A DNA stretch of 64,000 nt from the NCBI GenBank assembly GCA_033065855.1, contig JAVXUO010001449.1, positions 26,386-90,385 on the forward strand, in the 5' to 3' direction. The notes beneath the pieces are model-generated. The model ran no database searches and was not told the DNA's origin. It saw only the letters and a program-made list of their open reading frames with translations. This DNA comes from Escallonia rubra. Taxonomy: Eukaryota; Streptophyta; Magnoliopsida; Escalloniales; Escalloniaceae. Position numbers and translations under genes: made by a program. This document shows positions 47,101 to 58,650 of this stretch, one piece after another. Position 1 is the first letter of the stretch, and each line of letters begins with the position of its first letter.

Positions 47101-48752
47101 TAAATGCAAAAGCGCAAGAATGATGTAATTGCTTAGCAGGAAAAGCCTTAGAATACCACAACCACTAAGAAGTTATGGGCGAGTAGAGGCTCATATTCTG
47201 GTAATAGATCATGGTTGTGCCTATTTTCTTCTCGCTCATTCAAGACACTGTCCACCTAATTAAATAAGCTACTTGAACACAAATTTCCCATCGACAAATA
47301 ACCTCTTTGAAAGCCTTCATATCTTTTACATGCTAACGTACAAATGAGCAAAATGAGATCGGATATTACTTTAGACAAAGTAACGTGGTTGATGTAACAT
47401 TTCACTGGAAAGGCCATGGTCTACCAAGCATCACATGCAGGGTGTAAGTGGCCAGTGACTTGTCTTGTCACTGGCTTGTCCTTTTCCAGTTCTCACAATA
47501 ATGTATGGTGTCTACGTGTGTGGGCTTGGTTATATAAATTAGTGGTGTTCAAAGGGTGAGAAGGAGAGTCTCTTGACTAGTCAAGGGCATCCCAAGCATA
47601 TTACGTTAAAAATAATTGCGACAGTCTTACCACGTTTGTTGCTTAAAAACGAACTACATGCAAAAGCTCAAGAATGATGTAATACTTCGCTGGAAAAGCC
47701 TTAGAATACCAGAGAAATAAGTTAAAAATACTTGTCGCGACTCTTGTATTCTGGAATCAGATCATACTTGTGTCTATTTTCTTCTCGATCATTTAAGACA
47801 CCACTCTTAACTATGTGAATTTTCGACACAACAAGGAGCCTCCTATTTAAATCAGCTGATTGAACACAACTTTAAGGCCTATCTGAGGTCAATTTTCCAC
47901 AGCCTTGAGTACACACCCCATGCTAACGTACAAATGAGCAAAATGAGATCGGATATTACTTTAGACAAAGTAACGTGGTTGATGTAACATTTCACTGGAA
48001 AGGCCCTGGTCTACCAAGCATCACATGCAGGGTGTAAGTGGCCAGTGACTTGTCTTCTCACTGGCTTGTCCTTTTCCAGTTCTCACAAGAGGGAAACCTG
48101 TCTACGTGTGTAGGCTTGGTTATATAAATTAGTGGTGTTCAAAGGGTGAGAAGGAGAGTCTCTTGACTAGTCAAGGGCATCCCAAGTATATTACGTTAAA
48201 AATAATTGCGACAGTCTTACCACGTTTGTTGCTTAAAAATGAACTACATGCAAAAGCGCAAGAATGATGTAATACTTCGCTGGAAAAGCCTTAGAATACC
48301 AGAGAAATAAGTTAAAAATTCTTGTCGCGACTCTTGTATTCTGGCCTCAGATCATACTTGTGTCTATTTTCTTCTCGATCATTTAAGACACCACTCTTAA
48401 CTATGTGAATTTTCGACACAACAAGGAGCCTCCTATTTAAATCAGCTGATTGAACACAACTTTAAGGCCTATCTGAGGTCAATTTTCCACAGCCTTGAGT
48501 ACACACCCCATGCTAACGTACAAATGAGCAAAATGAGATCGGATATTACTTTAGACAAAGTAACGTGGTTGATGTAACATTTCACTGGAAAGGCCCTGGT
48601 CTACCAAGCATCACATGCAGGGTGTAAGTGGCCAGTGACTTGTCTTCTCACTGGCTTGTCCTTTTCCAGTTCTCACAAGAGGGAAACCTGTCTACGTGTG
48701 TAGGCTTGGTTATATAAATTAGTGGTGTTCAAAGGGTGAGAAGGAGAGTCTT
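47100..48752 (+). repeat. 590-bp tandem repeat array carrying promoter-like units
   Basis: TGCTAACGTACAAATGAGCA begins units at 47331, 47921 and 48511, so the period is exactly 590 bp. The first two units are complete and nearly identical. The third is cut after about 242 bp, where it runs into the coding start of the orphan gene. A more diverged partial unit precedes them (47100-47330). Each unit has TATATAAATT (47531, 48121, 48711) and an inverted repeat GCCAGTGAC...GTCACTGGC, perfect in the first unit. The coding sequence itself is not repeated. Confidence 0.95.
48711..48720 (+). promoter_or_regulatory. TATA box nearest the plus-strand orphan gene
   Basis: TATATAAATT, about 45 bp before the ATG at 48756. 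Identical sites stand 590 and 1180 bp upstream in the tandem units, so the gene may have two extra start regions. Confidence 0.6.
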
Positions 48753-48755
48753 TTG

Positions 48756-49190
48756 ATGGCAGGACTTCCTGGTAGTTCTAATTATCAGCGACGTGAGAAA
48801 GTGTGGTTGTTGTGTGAAAGGAACGACGACTACAAAGAAGTGAAGTATACAGATCCGAAAGAGTATTACTGCGGTTTACGGAGAGAATGGGCACATAGAG
48901 TTACGGAGTCAGAAGCACTACACCAAGATCTCATCGCCCTTAGAGCACCCTTGCTGCATCGTCGTTCACTTACTATGTCACGCCCCAAAGTTAAGGAGTG
49001 TAAGAAAGCTGTGAGCCAAATTCGAAAGGAGAATAACCGAATGTTGCTGCGTAGAAAACGATTTTACATGCTTCAACTTGCCGAAGAAATGGCAGAGGCT
49101 AGTGGGAGGCACCTCACTTCAAACGAGAGAAACAATATTTTAACCAATGATCAGTACTTATCTGATGAATATATGTCTAATGAAGAGTGA
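48756..49190 (+). CDS. Unrecognised small acidic-tailed protein, family member 2
   Basis: A single open frame of 144 residues from the ATG at 48756 (MAGLPGSSNYQRR). No family recognised. The middle shares with member 1, without gaps, EWAHRVTESEAL, an MSR step, QIRKENNRM and following Arg pairs. The C-terminus is acidic (SDEYMSNEE). The conserved middle is likely one or two amphipathic or coiled-coil helices. No signal peptide, membrane segment or zinc ligands are visible. The gene lies head to head with member 1, about 2.2 kb apart, and directly after a tandemly repeated promoter-like array. Either a lineage-specific gene pair or the remains of an unknown mobile element would fit. Confidence 0.65.
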   Translation: MAGLPGSSNYQRREKVWLLCERNDDYKEVKYTDPKEYYCGLRREWAHRVTESEALHQDLIALRAPLLHRRSLTMSRPKVKECKKAVSQIRKENNRMLLRRKRFYMLQLAEEMAEASGRHLTSNERNNILTNDQYLSDEYMSNEE

Positions 49191-49194
49191 AATA

Positions 49195-49921
49195 TCTCTC
49201 TGCCCACTATGTGTTTGGATTTTATTCCGTTATCAGTTTTACACGTCATTGTAATAAGCAAACCTCTCCAATGCAATTGTTTGTGTAATACTTCTATGGC
49301 TGCATACTTGTACTTTGCGCAATTGGTAGGATCTATTTTCGACCTACACTGAATGATCCAGTCTATCTAAAGTTAAACCTATACGCCTATAAAAGTTGTC
49401 ATGGGCTTAAATGGTTATTCCCCTTTTTTTTTCCTGTAGGAGTGCCTTTTTCTAATTGATATTTCCATATAGTTTAATGGTGAGTAAGGGTGTTTTTTGA
49501 CTTGTAACATTTACGTTCCATTAAATACCCTTTTTTAGATTAGATGTTCAGTACACAAATGAGATCAAGTAATATTTTAGTGGTGTAGTTTTGACTTTTA
49601 GTGTAAAATTTCCATCATAAACTATTTACTTAATATGCATAAGATTAACAATGTCATGATACACATTCACAATAATGTAATTGTTGAGATGTACTATTAA
49701 GATTACTAAGTCACATTGTATGTTAAAACAAAAGATAATTAATGAATGCACTGCCGATAGAGCTTTAGAGTACCGTTTAAAACGTTTAACGGAAAAAAGA
49801 AAGAATAAAAATTATCGTTACCTTACCCCAATTGTACATGAAATGGGGGTCTAACATTTAGCTCTTGTGTAGTATGGGTGTTTGTTGTGGTGATTTCTAG
49901 CCGATTTTGACAGTGAAGGAA

Positions 49922-49974
<53 letters not shown>

Positions 49975-50170
49975 TATAACTCTTTGGTGCAAAATATGTT
50001 CTGCTCAAAGAACTTTTATGCTCTTATACATGGTTCTCTTTTTTATTGGAAATACAATGATTTTTCTATTCAATCAAAAAAAGAATATAAATAGTTTCCA
50101 AATATAGCAACTTCAAACATTCTTCACAAATTATTTATAACTTGTTGGAATTTTCACTTCGTATTTCAGT
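49195..50170. other. AT-rich intergenic stretch
   Basis: Holds an (AT)n microsatellite at 49926-49971 and no recognised gene. The frames across the microsatellite are artefacts. Confidence 0.6.
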
Positions 50171-50627
50171 ATACACACTACAACAAAAATGACTTTTAGC
50201 GACGGGTACTTCACAAACTAAGGCTCTGTTTGACAAAATTTTCAGTTTTCAGTTTTTTTTTTAGAAAACTGGAAAGAGGTTTGGTTTTTTTTTCTGCCAG
50301 TTTAAAAAATTGGTGGGCGTTTGACAGAGTTTATTTTTTTTTTTTAAAAAAGTAAGAGCGTTTGACAAGACAACTTTTTTTTTATATAAATTTTCACATA
50401 ATGAAACATAATTAAACAAATATATTACAATGCCTTACATATAATTAAACATAATTCTACAAATATGTTACAATGTCTTACAAATAATTAAACATAATTA
50501 AACAATTACATTACAATAACTTTTACATATTTTTACACATAATTAAACATAATTAAACTAATATATTACATTGTTTTACATCCTCAGTGCTTCATTCTAG
50601 TGGTATTAACCGAATCTCAACCACAAA

Positions 50628-52025
50628 TCAATGTCTGTCGTTCCAAATTTTTTCAGCAATGCGGTCTCTAACATTCCCCATTCTCTTTTGTTGTTGAGGG
50701 TTACTAAGATGCACCTGGTTTTGAGGCTGTGACTCACTGATTTGAGCACCTTCAACAATCATATTTTCCCGTACAAAATTCAGAAATTCCGGATCACGTC
50801 GATCTTGTCGTCGAATAAAATTGTGGATAGTGCAGCATGCAATTGGTATGTATTTTTGAATTTTAATCGGAAGAGGTGGCATCTTCTTTAAAATTGCAAA
50901 GCGTTTTTTTAGGACTCCGAAGGACCTTTCAATGACATTTCGCAGCGACGAATGTCTATAATTGAACAATTCCTCTATACCTGTTGGTGGCCCGAGTCGT
51001 TCAAAATCGGGTAAATGGTATCGTTCTCCTCTATACGGTGCCAAGTACCCCGTTACGTTCGTATAACCAGAGTCAACAACATAATAACGATCTGAAACGT
51101 TGGGTAACACATGTAAGTATTACTACTTGACAATTGAGTTAATATAGGATCAAACTCGTACCAATGCATGCAAATGTGTACCTCCTACAGGCATTGGAAA
51201 CCTGTTAACGGGGTTCGTAATTGTCTCAAAAATCACTCTGGCATCATGTGCACTTCCTTCCCAACCAGCCATAACATATGTGAAGCACATGTAAAAAGAA
51301 CACACGCACAAGATATTCGTCGTTGTGTCAATCATCTTTCCTCGGTAAGGAATTTTCTGGGCATCCGGTATGCATGCATCAATATGAGTACCGTCAATTG
51401 CTCCAATACATTTCTAACACATAAGCAAATTCATATCATCAACAGATATCAAAGCATTTGCCAATTTGCTTTTCATGGGAATAAAGTTTACCTTAAAATA
51501 AGGCCAATACTTGGGGTTATTTTCAACTTCTGGTGCTACTTCAGCTTGATTTGGAGGCAAAATAATTTGCGGTGCAAGCTGGCACACTTTCTTCAAGACA
51601 TGGTTGAAGTAATACGATATGGTCTCACCTGAATGTTGGAACCGCTCCGCAGCGACGCGGTTGGTTGAGCCATGCGCGAGTATATACAGGAAAATTGCTA
51701 CTTGTTCTTGGACAGTCAAATATCTAGAATCATGCATGCCTGTTTCAGCCCTCAAAAGTTCACAAAATGTCAAGAAAGTTGGCGGTCTCATCCTCAACAT
51801 ATCAAAGCATCTACCCTCATGACCATGTATTAACTCTAACACATAAGCATGTCCTGGAAGTGCTGAATCTCTCATGGGCCTTTTGTTCTTGTACATGTCT
51901 TTATAGTCCGCATATCCTATCGCGCCCATAACATCTGCCGCTTCAAACAACTCCTCTTCCTCAATCTCATCGAACTCATCAACCAATTGATATGCATCAT
52001 AAATCCCAACCATATACGGGTCCAT
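50628..52025 (-). CDS. PIF/Harbinger DDE transposase (HARBI1-like nuclease)
   Basis: Three exons on the minus strand: 52025-51492, 51413-51182 and 51091-50628. They join to an open frame of 409 residues, within the usual range. The N-terminal half holds the helix-turn-helix-like part (LTVQEQVAIFLYILAHG). The catalytic DDE_Tnp_4 domain follows: GAIDGTHI (first Asp), GWEGSAHDARV (second Asp), YYVVDSGY, FLAPYRG-like YLAPYRGERYH, and RNVIERSFGVLKKRF (Glu). All three catalytic acids are kept, and no stops or shifts are seen. It cuts and joins transposon ends, normally together with the Myb-like partner encoded just upstream. The start was chosen at MDPYMVGIYD, after an in-frame stretch with an intron-like leader. 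Confidence 0.9.
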
Positions 52026-52331
52026 CCTGTTTAACAATTTAGGCAAAATTAATGTACCAACATAACAACATAGGCAGAACAAATCCAATTGTTATAACTT
52101 ATCAAGCACCATTTATTACAATCATAAGTGAGGGGAAACCCCACTAATTCAAGTACATAATGTAAAAGATAACATTACATGAAAATAAATAATGTCACTT
52201 CAAACAAGCACGCCAATAGAAAATACGTAAGCACCGCACAATATCACTTCAAATGACGGACCACAGCAACTTTCCTAATATCTGGAATATCCATAAACAT
52301 GTCCCTCCAAATTGCATCGCTACACAGTTTC

Positions 52332-53271
52332 TCAAATGCCTTCAAGAGTTCCTAAGTAATTAATAGCATCTTTAAGCTTCTTCTTGGACTCATCACTTTC
52401 AGCTGTGCCATCTGTGGTACCTTTACCCTCAAAACAAGATGAACTGGACATCAACTTCTTCTCAAAAAGCTCAGTCCTCTTTCTCGAACTCTCAGCAAGA
52501 CCACCTAAGAAGCTTGACAACGTTGCACTATAGCTTTCCTTCCTGCCACTCCTCTTTGTAGAAGATCTACTCCTCTTTCGATCCACAGGCAAGTCCTTGT
52601 CCTTGAGATCATCATCTTCCTTCTTTATCTGCACCTCGTCCTCATCACTATCAGAAGGTAAATTTGCTGAAGATTGAGTATTCAAACCCATTGCCACCGT
52701 AGACCCAAAGATAGTTTGTAGCTGTAAATAGTAAGGACAACCTCTTTTCCGATACTTCTTAGCCCAACCATTTTCCTATGTATAAAAAAAGTAAACAAAT
52801 CAAATGAGTTCTACGGACTTTAAACAACGGGGATATGGAAAAAAGATGATAAAGTATGGTGGAGTATATATCGCAACTTCAAATATATACCTTAATTAGC
52901 CTATTCCACATCTCATCGTCAGCAACAATATTGCCCGTAGTAGGATCTCTTCCTATTCCAGTGGTTGTCGTAAGCAATTTTGTGTACAACTTATAGTTAG
53001 TTCCCAAGGCCTTATACTTATTCTTCAGTTGATCTTGATTATAAGGGTAACCAGTTGCCGCAGTCAATTGAGTTCTCAATAATTTCCAAGCAGTTTGCGT
53101 GAATGTGTTATTTATCCTCTGATTTTTCTTAACCTCCTCATCCAACAGTTCAATATAGAGAGAAATACTCTTTTCAGGCCACGGCTTTAAAACCTCCTTT
53201 TTACTAACTTCCACAACGTCATCATCCTTACCAGAGTTGCTCATCTTGAAATGATAGCTTAACAAATCCAT
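52332..53271 (-). CDS. PIF/Harbinger Myb/SANT-like DNA-binding protein
   Basis: Two exons: 53271-52891 and 52775-52332, joining to 274 residues without stops (a second possible ATG is at 53244). The N-terminal half is a Myb/SANT-like domain (Myb_DNA-bind_3 pattern): FTQTAWKLL, QLKNKYKALGTNYKLY, DDEMWNRLIK, then across the intron WAKKYRKRGCPYY. The second half is charged, with a basic KRSRSSTKRSGRK stretch that could be a nuclear signal. In this superfamily the protein binds the transposon ends and brings in the transposase. It lies 307 bp upstream of the transposase gene on the same strand. Confidence 0.88.
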
Positions 53272-53564
53272 AACAAACTACAATTGGTCTTTCAATTGAA
53301 TAACATGAAAATTAAATAGGAAAGACAGCAATCCACTCATTACAATGAAAGTTAATATAATGAAGACGAATATATAAATTCAGTAAAATTGATGAGGCAA
53401 ATGACAAAAGCTTAAGGCAGCAAATGACAGAAGCAAATGACAGAAGCTTAAGGCAGCTGTCTTAAGCAAATTGATGAAGCAAAATTGAGATCAAGGGTTC
53501 AGTCCCTCCGAGTATATCCACAATGAAATTGATGAAGCACAGCAAAGATAAATACCAGTAAATG

Positions 53565-53794
53565 CCAGAGTCTTGAAATTCTCAGTCGTGATTGGTAATT
53601 CGTGAAGGATTCAAGAGACTCCAACTATAAATTCAAGTGTCCAGAGTCTTGACATTCTCAATTGTGATTGGTAATTCGTGAAGGATTCAAGAGACTCCAA
53701 CTATAAATTCAAGTGTCCAGAGTCTTGAAATTCTCAATTGTGATTGGTAATTCGTGAAGGATTCAAGAGACTCCAACTATAAATTCAAGTGTCC
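53565..53794. repeat. Three 76-bp tandem repeats
   Basis: CCAGAGTCTTGAAATTCTCA begins units at 53565, 53641 and 53717. The units are nearly identical. They lie upstream of the Myb-like gene within the Harbinger element. Confidence 0.95.
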
Positions 53795-54609
53795 TAACAC
53801 AAGTCCTTGCAAACAGGATTTGAGACATTAGTTGTAAAATCCTCATTAACATGCTACTTTGAAGGCAGCTGAGCGTTGATATTAACTTGAAAGTAAGTAC
53901 AATTAACACGAAAACAAAATGACGAAAAGTAATAAGTCAGGAGCCATATTAATAAGTCTTAACAAATCCATCAACATCAAGATCAAGCAATTTCGTTGAA
54001 AGTTTTGCTTTATATAAGCAATCAGTGCAAGGGCCACATAATCAAGTATGCACATCATTTGTGTTAGATCTTGGAAATGAAGGCGGTGAAGAAGACATAC
54101 CCGGCGCAAATAAGGAGATGGCGACGGCGGCGCTACGAGATGGAGCACTGTTGGAGAACTGTTGGGCCTAAAAAAGAGCAAAAAGAACAAGTGTCAAACC
54201 AGCCCTAAAAGTCTCCTTTCCGTCAAAAAAATTTTTTAGCGACGATTGGTCCATCGCGAAATCATAAATCCCCTCAAACCCATAATTTACCACAATTTTT
54301 CAATCCCTTTTCGGTACATATTACATCCCAAATCATACTTAACCAGATGGTTAGTTGGATAGAAGGCAAATTACACACTAAAAAGCAAGAAACGGTTAAA
54401 AAAACTAGAGAGGGTAAAGTTAAGGAGGGAACCTGCTTTAAGTTGCAGAAACCTTGGTAAGCAGAAAGCACAGAATCAAAAGCCTTGACAAGAGAGAGCA
54501 TCTACGATTGACCTTGTTCGATACAACATCATACAAATGATAAAACACCAACATGTTGCCTGTACTAAGGTTAGGGGACTGGTTTTCATGAGTGTGCTAA
54601 TCTGCAAAG

Positions 54610-55792
54610 TTAAGTTCCACATGGTGCTCGTACTCCTTTCTTTGCCCTCGGAGGATTCCTCTTGGCGTATGTCTTGAGTTTAGGGCGCTTTGCAGGCTGC
54701 TCCAACACAACACATTGTGTTGGTGAGGGCGACGTAGGAGGAGGCTCCTCTGTAACCTGTGAAACTGAATCTTTCACAGGTGAACAAATCCCATGAGGTG
54801 CTCTAAGACGATGGGGATGTTGACTTCGTCGAGCTCGTGGAATGGCATAAAAAAACTGGTCAGACATGCAACCTCCTCTACCTTGACCAGTGATTCGTCC
54901 AGGACTTGATACTCGGCTACCACCTGTAACGCCACTGCTAAAGCTTTCAATTGGATCCGACCCATGTGTCTCTTTCTCAATAGGTCCCAGCTGTTCTTCT
55001 ACCATTTCATAACAAGCAAGTGGATCAGTAGAAATGGGAGGGATTTCCGAAGGTATATCCTTGACTATACCTTCCATCTCAGATTCATGAAGCAGCGGGG
55101 ATGGCATGTGATGTACAGCTGCTGTCTCAGTTGCTAATATAGGTGCTGGGCCTCCTGGTGTATGAGGTCGATCGGATCTATTAGGTGTGGAAGATGATGG
55201 CCCATGAGCAGGGGGTGTCCTGGATGTGGAATGGGATGTCAAAGGCTCATGCTCTGCAGCTGTTATAGGTGATGGTGAGGGCAAAACCTGCATATGAGGT
55301 TGGACTGATGGTGGCACGTGTGATGTTGATGCAGTGTTTGGTGCTGGTGCACCTATCGGTGCTACGGTGACCGGCTCCGTGGTCGGTCTCGGTCCCTTTC
55401 GGCGTGCCCGCGGTGGTCGTCGGGCCTGAGTGGCTGGTTGTGTCGGACTCTGGATTCGTGGCTCTGGTTGTGCACCGGCTGAGATTCGTTCAGCCTCACA
55501 AATGGCAGACAGTGCTTCTCGACACACAACCTTAATACTTGAAAGGGATTCAATGGCTGCATCAGGGTCAGTCGAATCAGCAAGGTGGAATATGCGCTTG
55601 ATTTGTTGTGCCTGCAAAATAATGTGAGTTCGTTAATAACCAGCTAGTTTGAGGTCAATTTCATATTTTCCGTTACCATCAACCTTCAAAGAAGTCACTA
55701 CTGTAACAACCTAACTACGAACCCGAGTTGCATTACCATCAACCTTCAGATAAGTCAAATCCCAGATGCATTTACATTAAATCATAGCTGCT

Positions 55793-55839
<47 letters not shown>

Positions 55840-58060
55840 TGCTGAAGCAGCAGCAGCACCAGAAGTTTCTGTTTTCTCTGCAGCTAAGAGTGTCCTCCCA
55901 AACGCGATTGTCATTAAGAAAGCATCCCAGCCCCAAACGTACACACACAATCCTAAGTAAATCAAACGGGATGCATGTCGTTGAGTCTTGAGTATTGTAT
56001 CTAGAAATGATCTTAGAGCATAACTAAGGGTGTAAGTGGGAATGGTCACTATCATGCGAAAAAGATGTAGATAGTTGCTAGCGTTTAAATGGAGGAAGGG
56101 CCTAAGATACATACCAACATCTCCACAGTAGCATGCCCTCCTTGGTATCCAGATGGTATATTTTGCACCGGTTTGCCAACCAACAGACGGGTGATCGAGC
56201 GGTACCACAACATGTATGGGCTAGAGTACCCTGCATCAACATATTCTCCTGCCGCGTCTATACGATATATAGTATCTGCACGAGCATTCCACATGTCAAT
56301 GTAGACACGATGTTTCAGCTCCCAGTCGGTGTTCGGGTGGCCCCGACGATCAATCTTATGAAGGTCCTCACCACCTGTGTCACAATCACGGGGGATCACC
56401 TGGCTCATGTTGTATTGCGGGCAAACACGGTCCGGGAAGTGCCACTCCACTCTTTCGAAGCAGATAAGCGGCGATCGAGTCATCCAAACATGCCTTCCGG
56501 TCAAGCAGTACTCCGGTAGCGAAGCTAAGTCATACGGTTGCCATATGAACTGCGGGATGTAAAAGGCACATTTTTTTAAAATAACATCTATACAAGCCAA
56601 TTACATACTTATGTGCCACATGTGAATACTTAAGCACAAACCTCTGATGACTTTAAATTGTCCAGCTGATCCCTATATCCCCTGAGACACTGTGATCCTA
56701 CCCTGTCACTTTCCAGTGCTACAAGCCACCTGTCGATGTTATTTTCAAGTGTGGTTAATAAACATAAAAGGTGATAGTAACCATAGACGCATACAATTCC
56801 TATAGACTTTCATACTATCACAAGTATGAAAGTAACCATAGACGCATACAATTCCTATGATGCTTTCCAACTGTTACTGTAGCCCAGAAATCAGGGCTTA
56901 CCTCCTACCCAAAGGGTCTCGAGGTAAAGGCTCGACTTCATGTGGCTGTGGAGGGCCTCCACCAGCAACAGGTGCATCACCAGCGGCCTCATTATGTTGT
57001 ATGTCAACAGCAGCAGGTTGTGCCCGGTCCTCTACGGGGGGACTCTTTCAGGGCCTCTTTCGGGACGCATGTTAGGGCACCTCTCCCAAGCCCATAACTA
57101 TTTGATAAGGTATTTTACAAATAAGGATCAATGATAAGATATCGTATAGAAAAAGAAGGAGATTAACACTTTAGCTTACCTGCAACAGAATTAGGGGTCC
57201 CCCAATCTCATATGCTGAACTCCTGCTTGCTCGGCACATCTCACGGTACAAGTAAGCTAGAGCTGCACTACCCCAACTACGCCTACTCGCAGCATTAAGG
57301 TCTTGAAGCAAAGTTAAGTACATAAGAGGAACCCTAGCACCAGATAGGTTTGGGAGTAAAACACCACCAATCAAGGCCAATATAAGAGCCCTGGCATGCT
57401 GTTGTACAATCTCATCATCTGAACCCTCTGGTAACACCATGAATTGATCCATCAGCCAACGAAGTTGTATTGACCCTCCACGTATGACCGTTTCAGGTGG
57501 TCTGACACCTAACCATATATGACAATACTCCTGCCACGCATCCGTGGAACGTGTAGTGTCAACACCTGTAACAGCATCACCGTCAATGGGTAGCCCAGAC
57601 AACACTGCCACGTCCTGTAATGTAATGGCAGCCTCCCCAACACGAAGGTGAAAAGTATGGGTCTCAGGCCGCCATCGCTCAACAAGTGCTGTGATGAAAG
57701 CATGATCAAGTCTAACCTCCATGATCCGGTAAAGCCCATAAAAACCAACTCGCACCAAGTACTGCATGACACGCGCATGTGGCTCCATCCTTCGATTCCC
57801 ACCGCGATTCCGAACTAGTGGTCCTAGGGCTCGTCGGCATGTCAATACCTTATCAACCTGCATGCATTTTCTATATCAGGTAAATTAAACACTGTTGAAT
57901 AATTAAAGTTGATAACAAAATCAAGTACCTCTCCATTCCAGACACAGCTAGAACGATGAGAATGTTGCAAATCCAGTACATGAGGATCGACGGGCCCTGG
58001 ATTTACCAAATGCTCCACAATTTCCCCCTGTCTAGGTCCTTCATGTCTTAGTCCCTCCAT
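54610..58060 (-). CDS. Plant mobile domain (MAIN-like) protein, one frameshift
   Basis: Six exons on the minus strand: 58060-57929, 57857-57180, 57097-56902, 56729-56642, 56549-56115 and 55611-54610; all have GT/AG borders. The PMD runs from exon 1 to exon 5: GLPIDGDAVTG, HIWLGVRPPE, RALILALIGGVLLPNLSG, SWGSAALAYLYREMC, IGGPLILLQ and LWAWERCPN, then FIWQPYD. The 334-codon last exon is a Pro/Ser/Thr-rich tail with a basic end (RPKLKTYAKRNPPRAKKG). Total about 843 residues. In exon 3 a run of six C near 57039 is one base short: the frame reaches a stop, while adding a base restores the downstream frame through the next splice. PMD proteins include Arabidopsis MAIN/MAIL1, which keep transposons silent; PMD genes are also found on transposons. 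This one lies 1 kb downstream of a MURA gene. Confidence 0.8.
55785..55850. repeat. (CAG)n trinucleotide repeat in the last PMD intron
   Basis: About 20 near-perfect CAG/CTG units between exon 5 (ends 56115) and exon 6 (starts 55611). The poly-alanine frame over it is not part of the spliced gene. Confidence 0.9.
56776..56860. repeat. Short direct duplication in PMD intron 3
   Basis: GTAACCATAGACGCATACAA recurs twice, about 55 bp apart, between exons 3 and 4. Confidence 0.85.
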
Positions 58061-58384
58061 CTCTACAAAAAACCAATGCAAACTCTATGTTAAGTAGCGT
58101 GAAAAAGCACAATGCACGAAATAATAATAAACTCATTATTATCTTCATCTCGCTTTTCAAGCATTGTCAACCTAATTTCACTTTTGTCACCTAGTTCAAG
58201 TTTTATCACCTAATGTCTATTTTGTCACTTAATGCCGCTTACAATTCAAGGTTTGTCATCTGTAGCCTTGTTCTCTTTTCCAGCCTTATAGTGTATCTCA
58301 AAGGTGAACCCCAGCAGTTTAGATAAACATTTATGTTGGAGTAGTGAAGTCACTCTCTGGCCTAATTAATATTTCAGGCTACAA

Positions 58385-58650
58385 TGGTCTGTTAGAACAG
58401 TTAAAGGTTGAGTGCTTCTTCCAATAATACAGGTGAACTAAAGAGCAAATGAGCTGGTTTGTATAATCCCTGAATCCAACATCTCATGCACTATCTTTTC
58501 TACTTCTGTTTTCTGTGCATACTACGTTTGTCTATAAGGTCTAAGGCTAACAGGTGTTGCATTTGGAATAATGGGTATGTGATGATCCTGTGACCTTTTT
58601 GGTGGTAAGCCCCTTGGTTCATCAAAAACATCCTTAAAGTTGTGACAAGA
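58385..58650 (-). pseudogene. Ty3/gypsy reverse-transcriptase fragment
   Basis: The minus strand reads FKDVFDEPRGLPPKRSQDHH, then ATPVSLRPYRQT and EVEKIVHEMLDSGIIQ. This follows the start of gypsy reverse transcriptase (F.EP.GLPP.R.HDH; PVN.RPYRYP; EIEK.V.EML..GII). There is an internal stop, and the match fades after GIIQTSS, with no catalytic YxDD. It lies between the PMD gene and the MURA gene and belongs to neither. Confidence 0.75.

Larger units (their letters stand above)
50222..54205 (-). mobile_element. PIF/Harbinger transposon, apparently complete
   Basis: The ends are GGCTCTGTTTGACA and, inverted, GGGCTGGTTTGACA (11 of 14 matching). TAA at 50219-50221 and at 54206-54208 is the 3-bp target duplication typical of the superfamily. 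The 3984-bp element carries both expected genes on the minus strand: a Myb/SANT-like protein and a DDE transposase, each with an open spliced frame. The left 400 bp are AT-rich with TTAAACATAATTAAAC repeats. It interrupts the CACTA terminus. Confidence 0.93.
50176..54260. mobile_element. CACTA left end, interrupted by Harbinger
   Basis: CACTACAACAAAAATGAC followed by TTTTAGCGACGGG at 50176-50215 is a CACTA terminus with its first subterminal repeat. After the Harbinger insertion the sequence resumes at 54209 with TTTTTTAGCGACGATTGG. No matching right terminus was found up to 64000, so how much of the following DNA belongs to this element is unknown. Confidence 0.65.

Noticed and set aside
49823..50107. 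Frames with Ile-Tyr repeats
   Set aside because: Products of the (AT)n microsatellite.
53565..53794. CRISPR-like regularly spaced repeats
   Set aside because: Units are contiguous 76-bp tandem repeats without unique spacers, and the genome is a plant.
55777..56208. Poly-alanine open frame on the minus strand
   Set aside because: It reads through the end of PMD exon 5 into the intron over a (CAG)n repeat; the spliced gene skips it.
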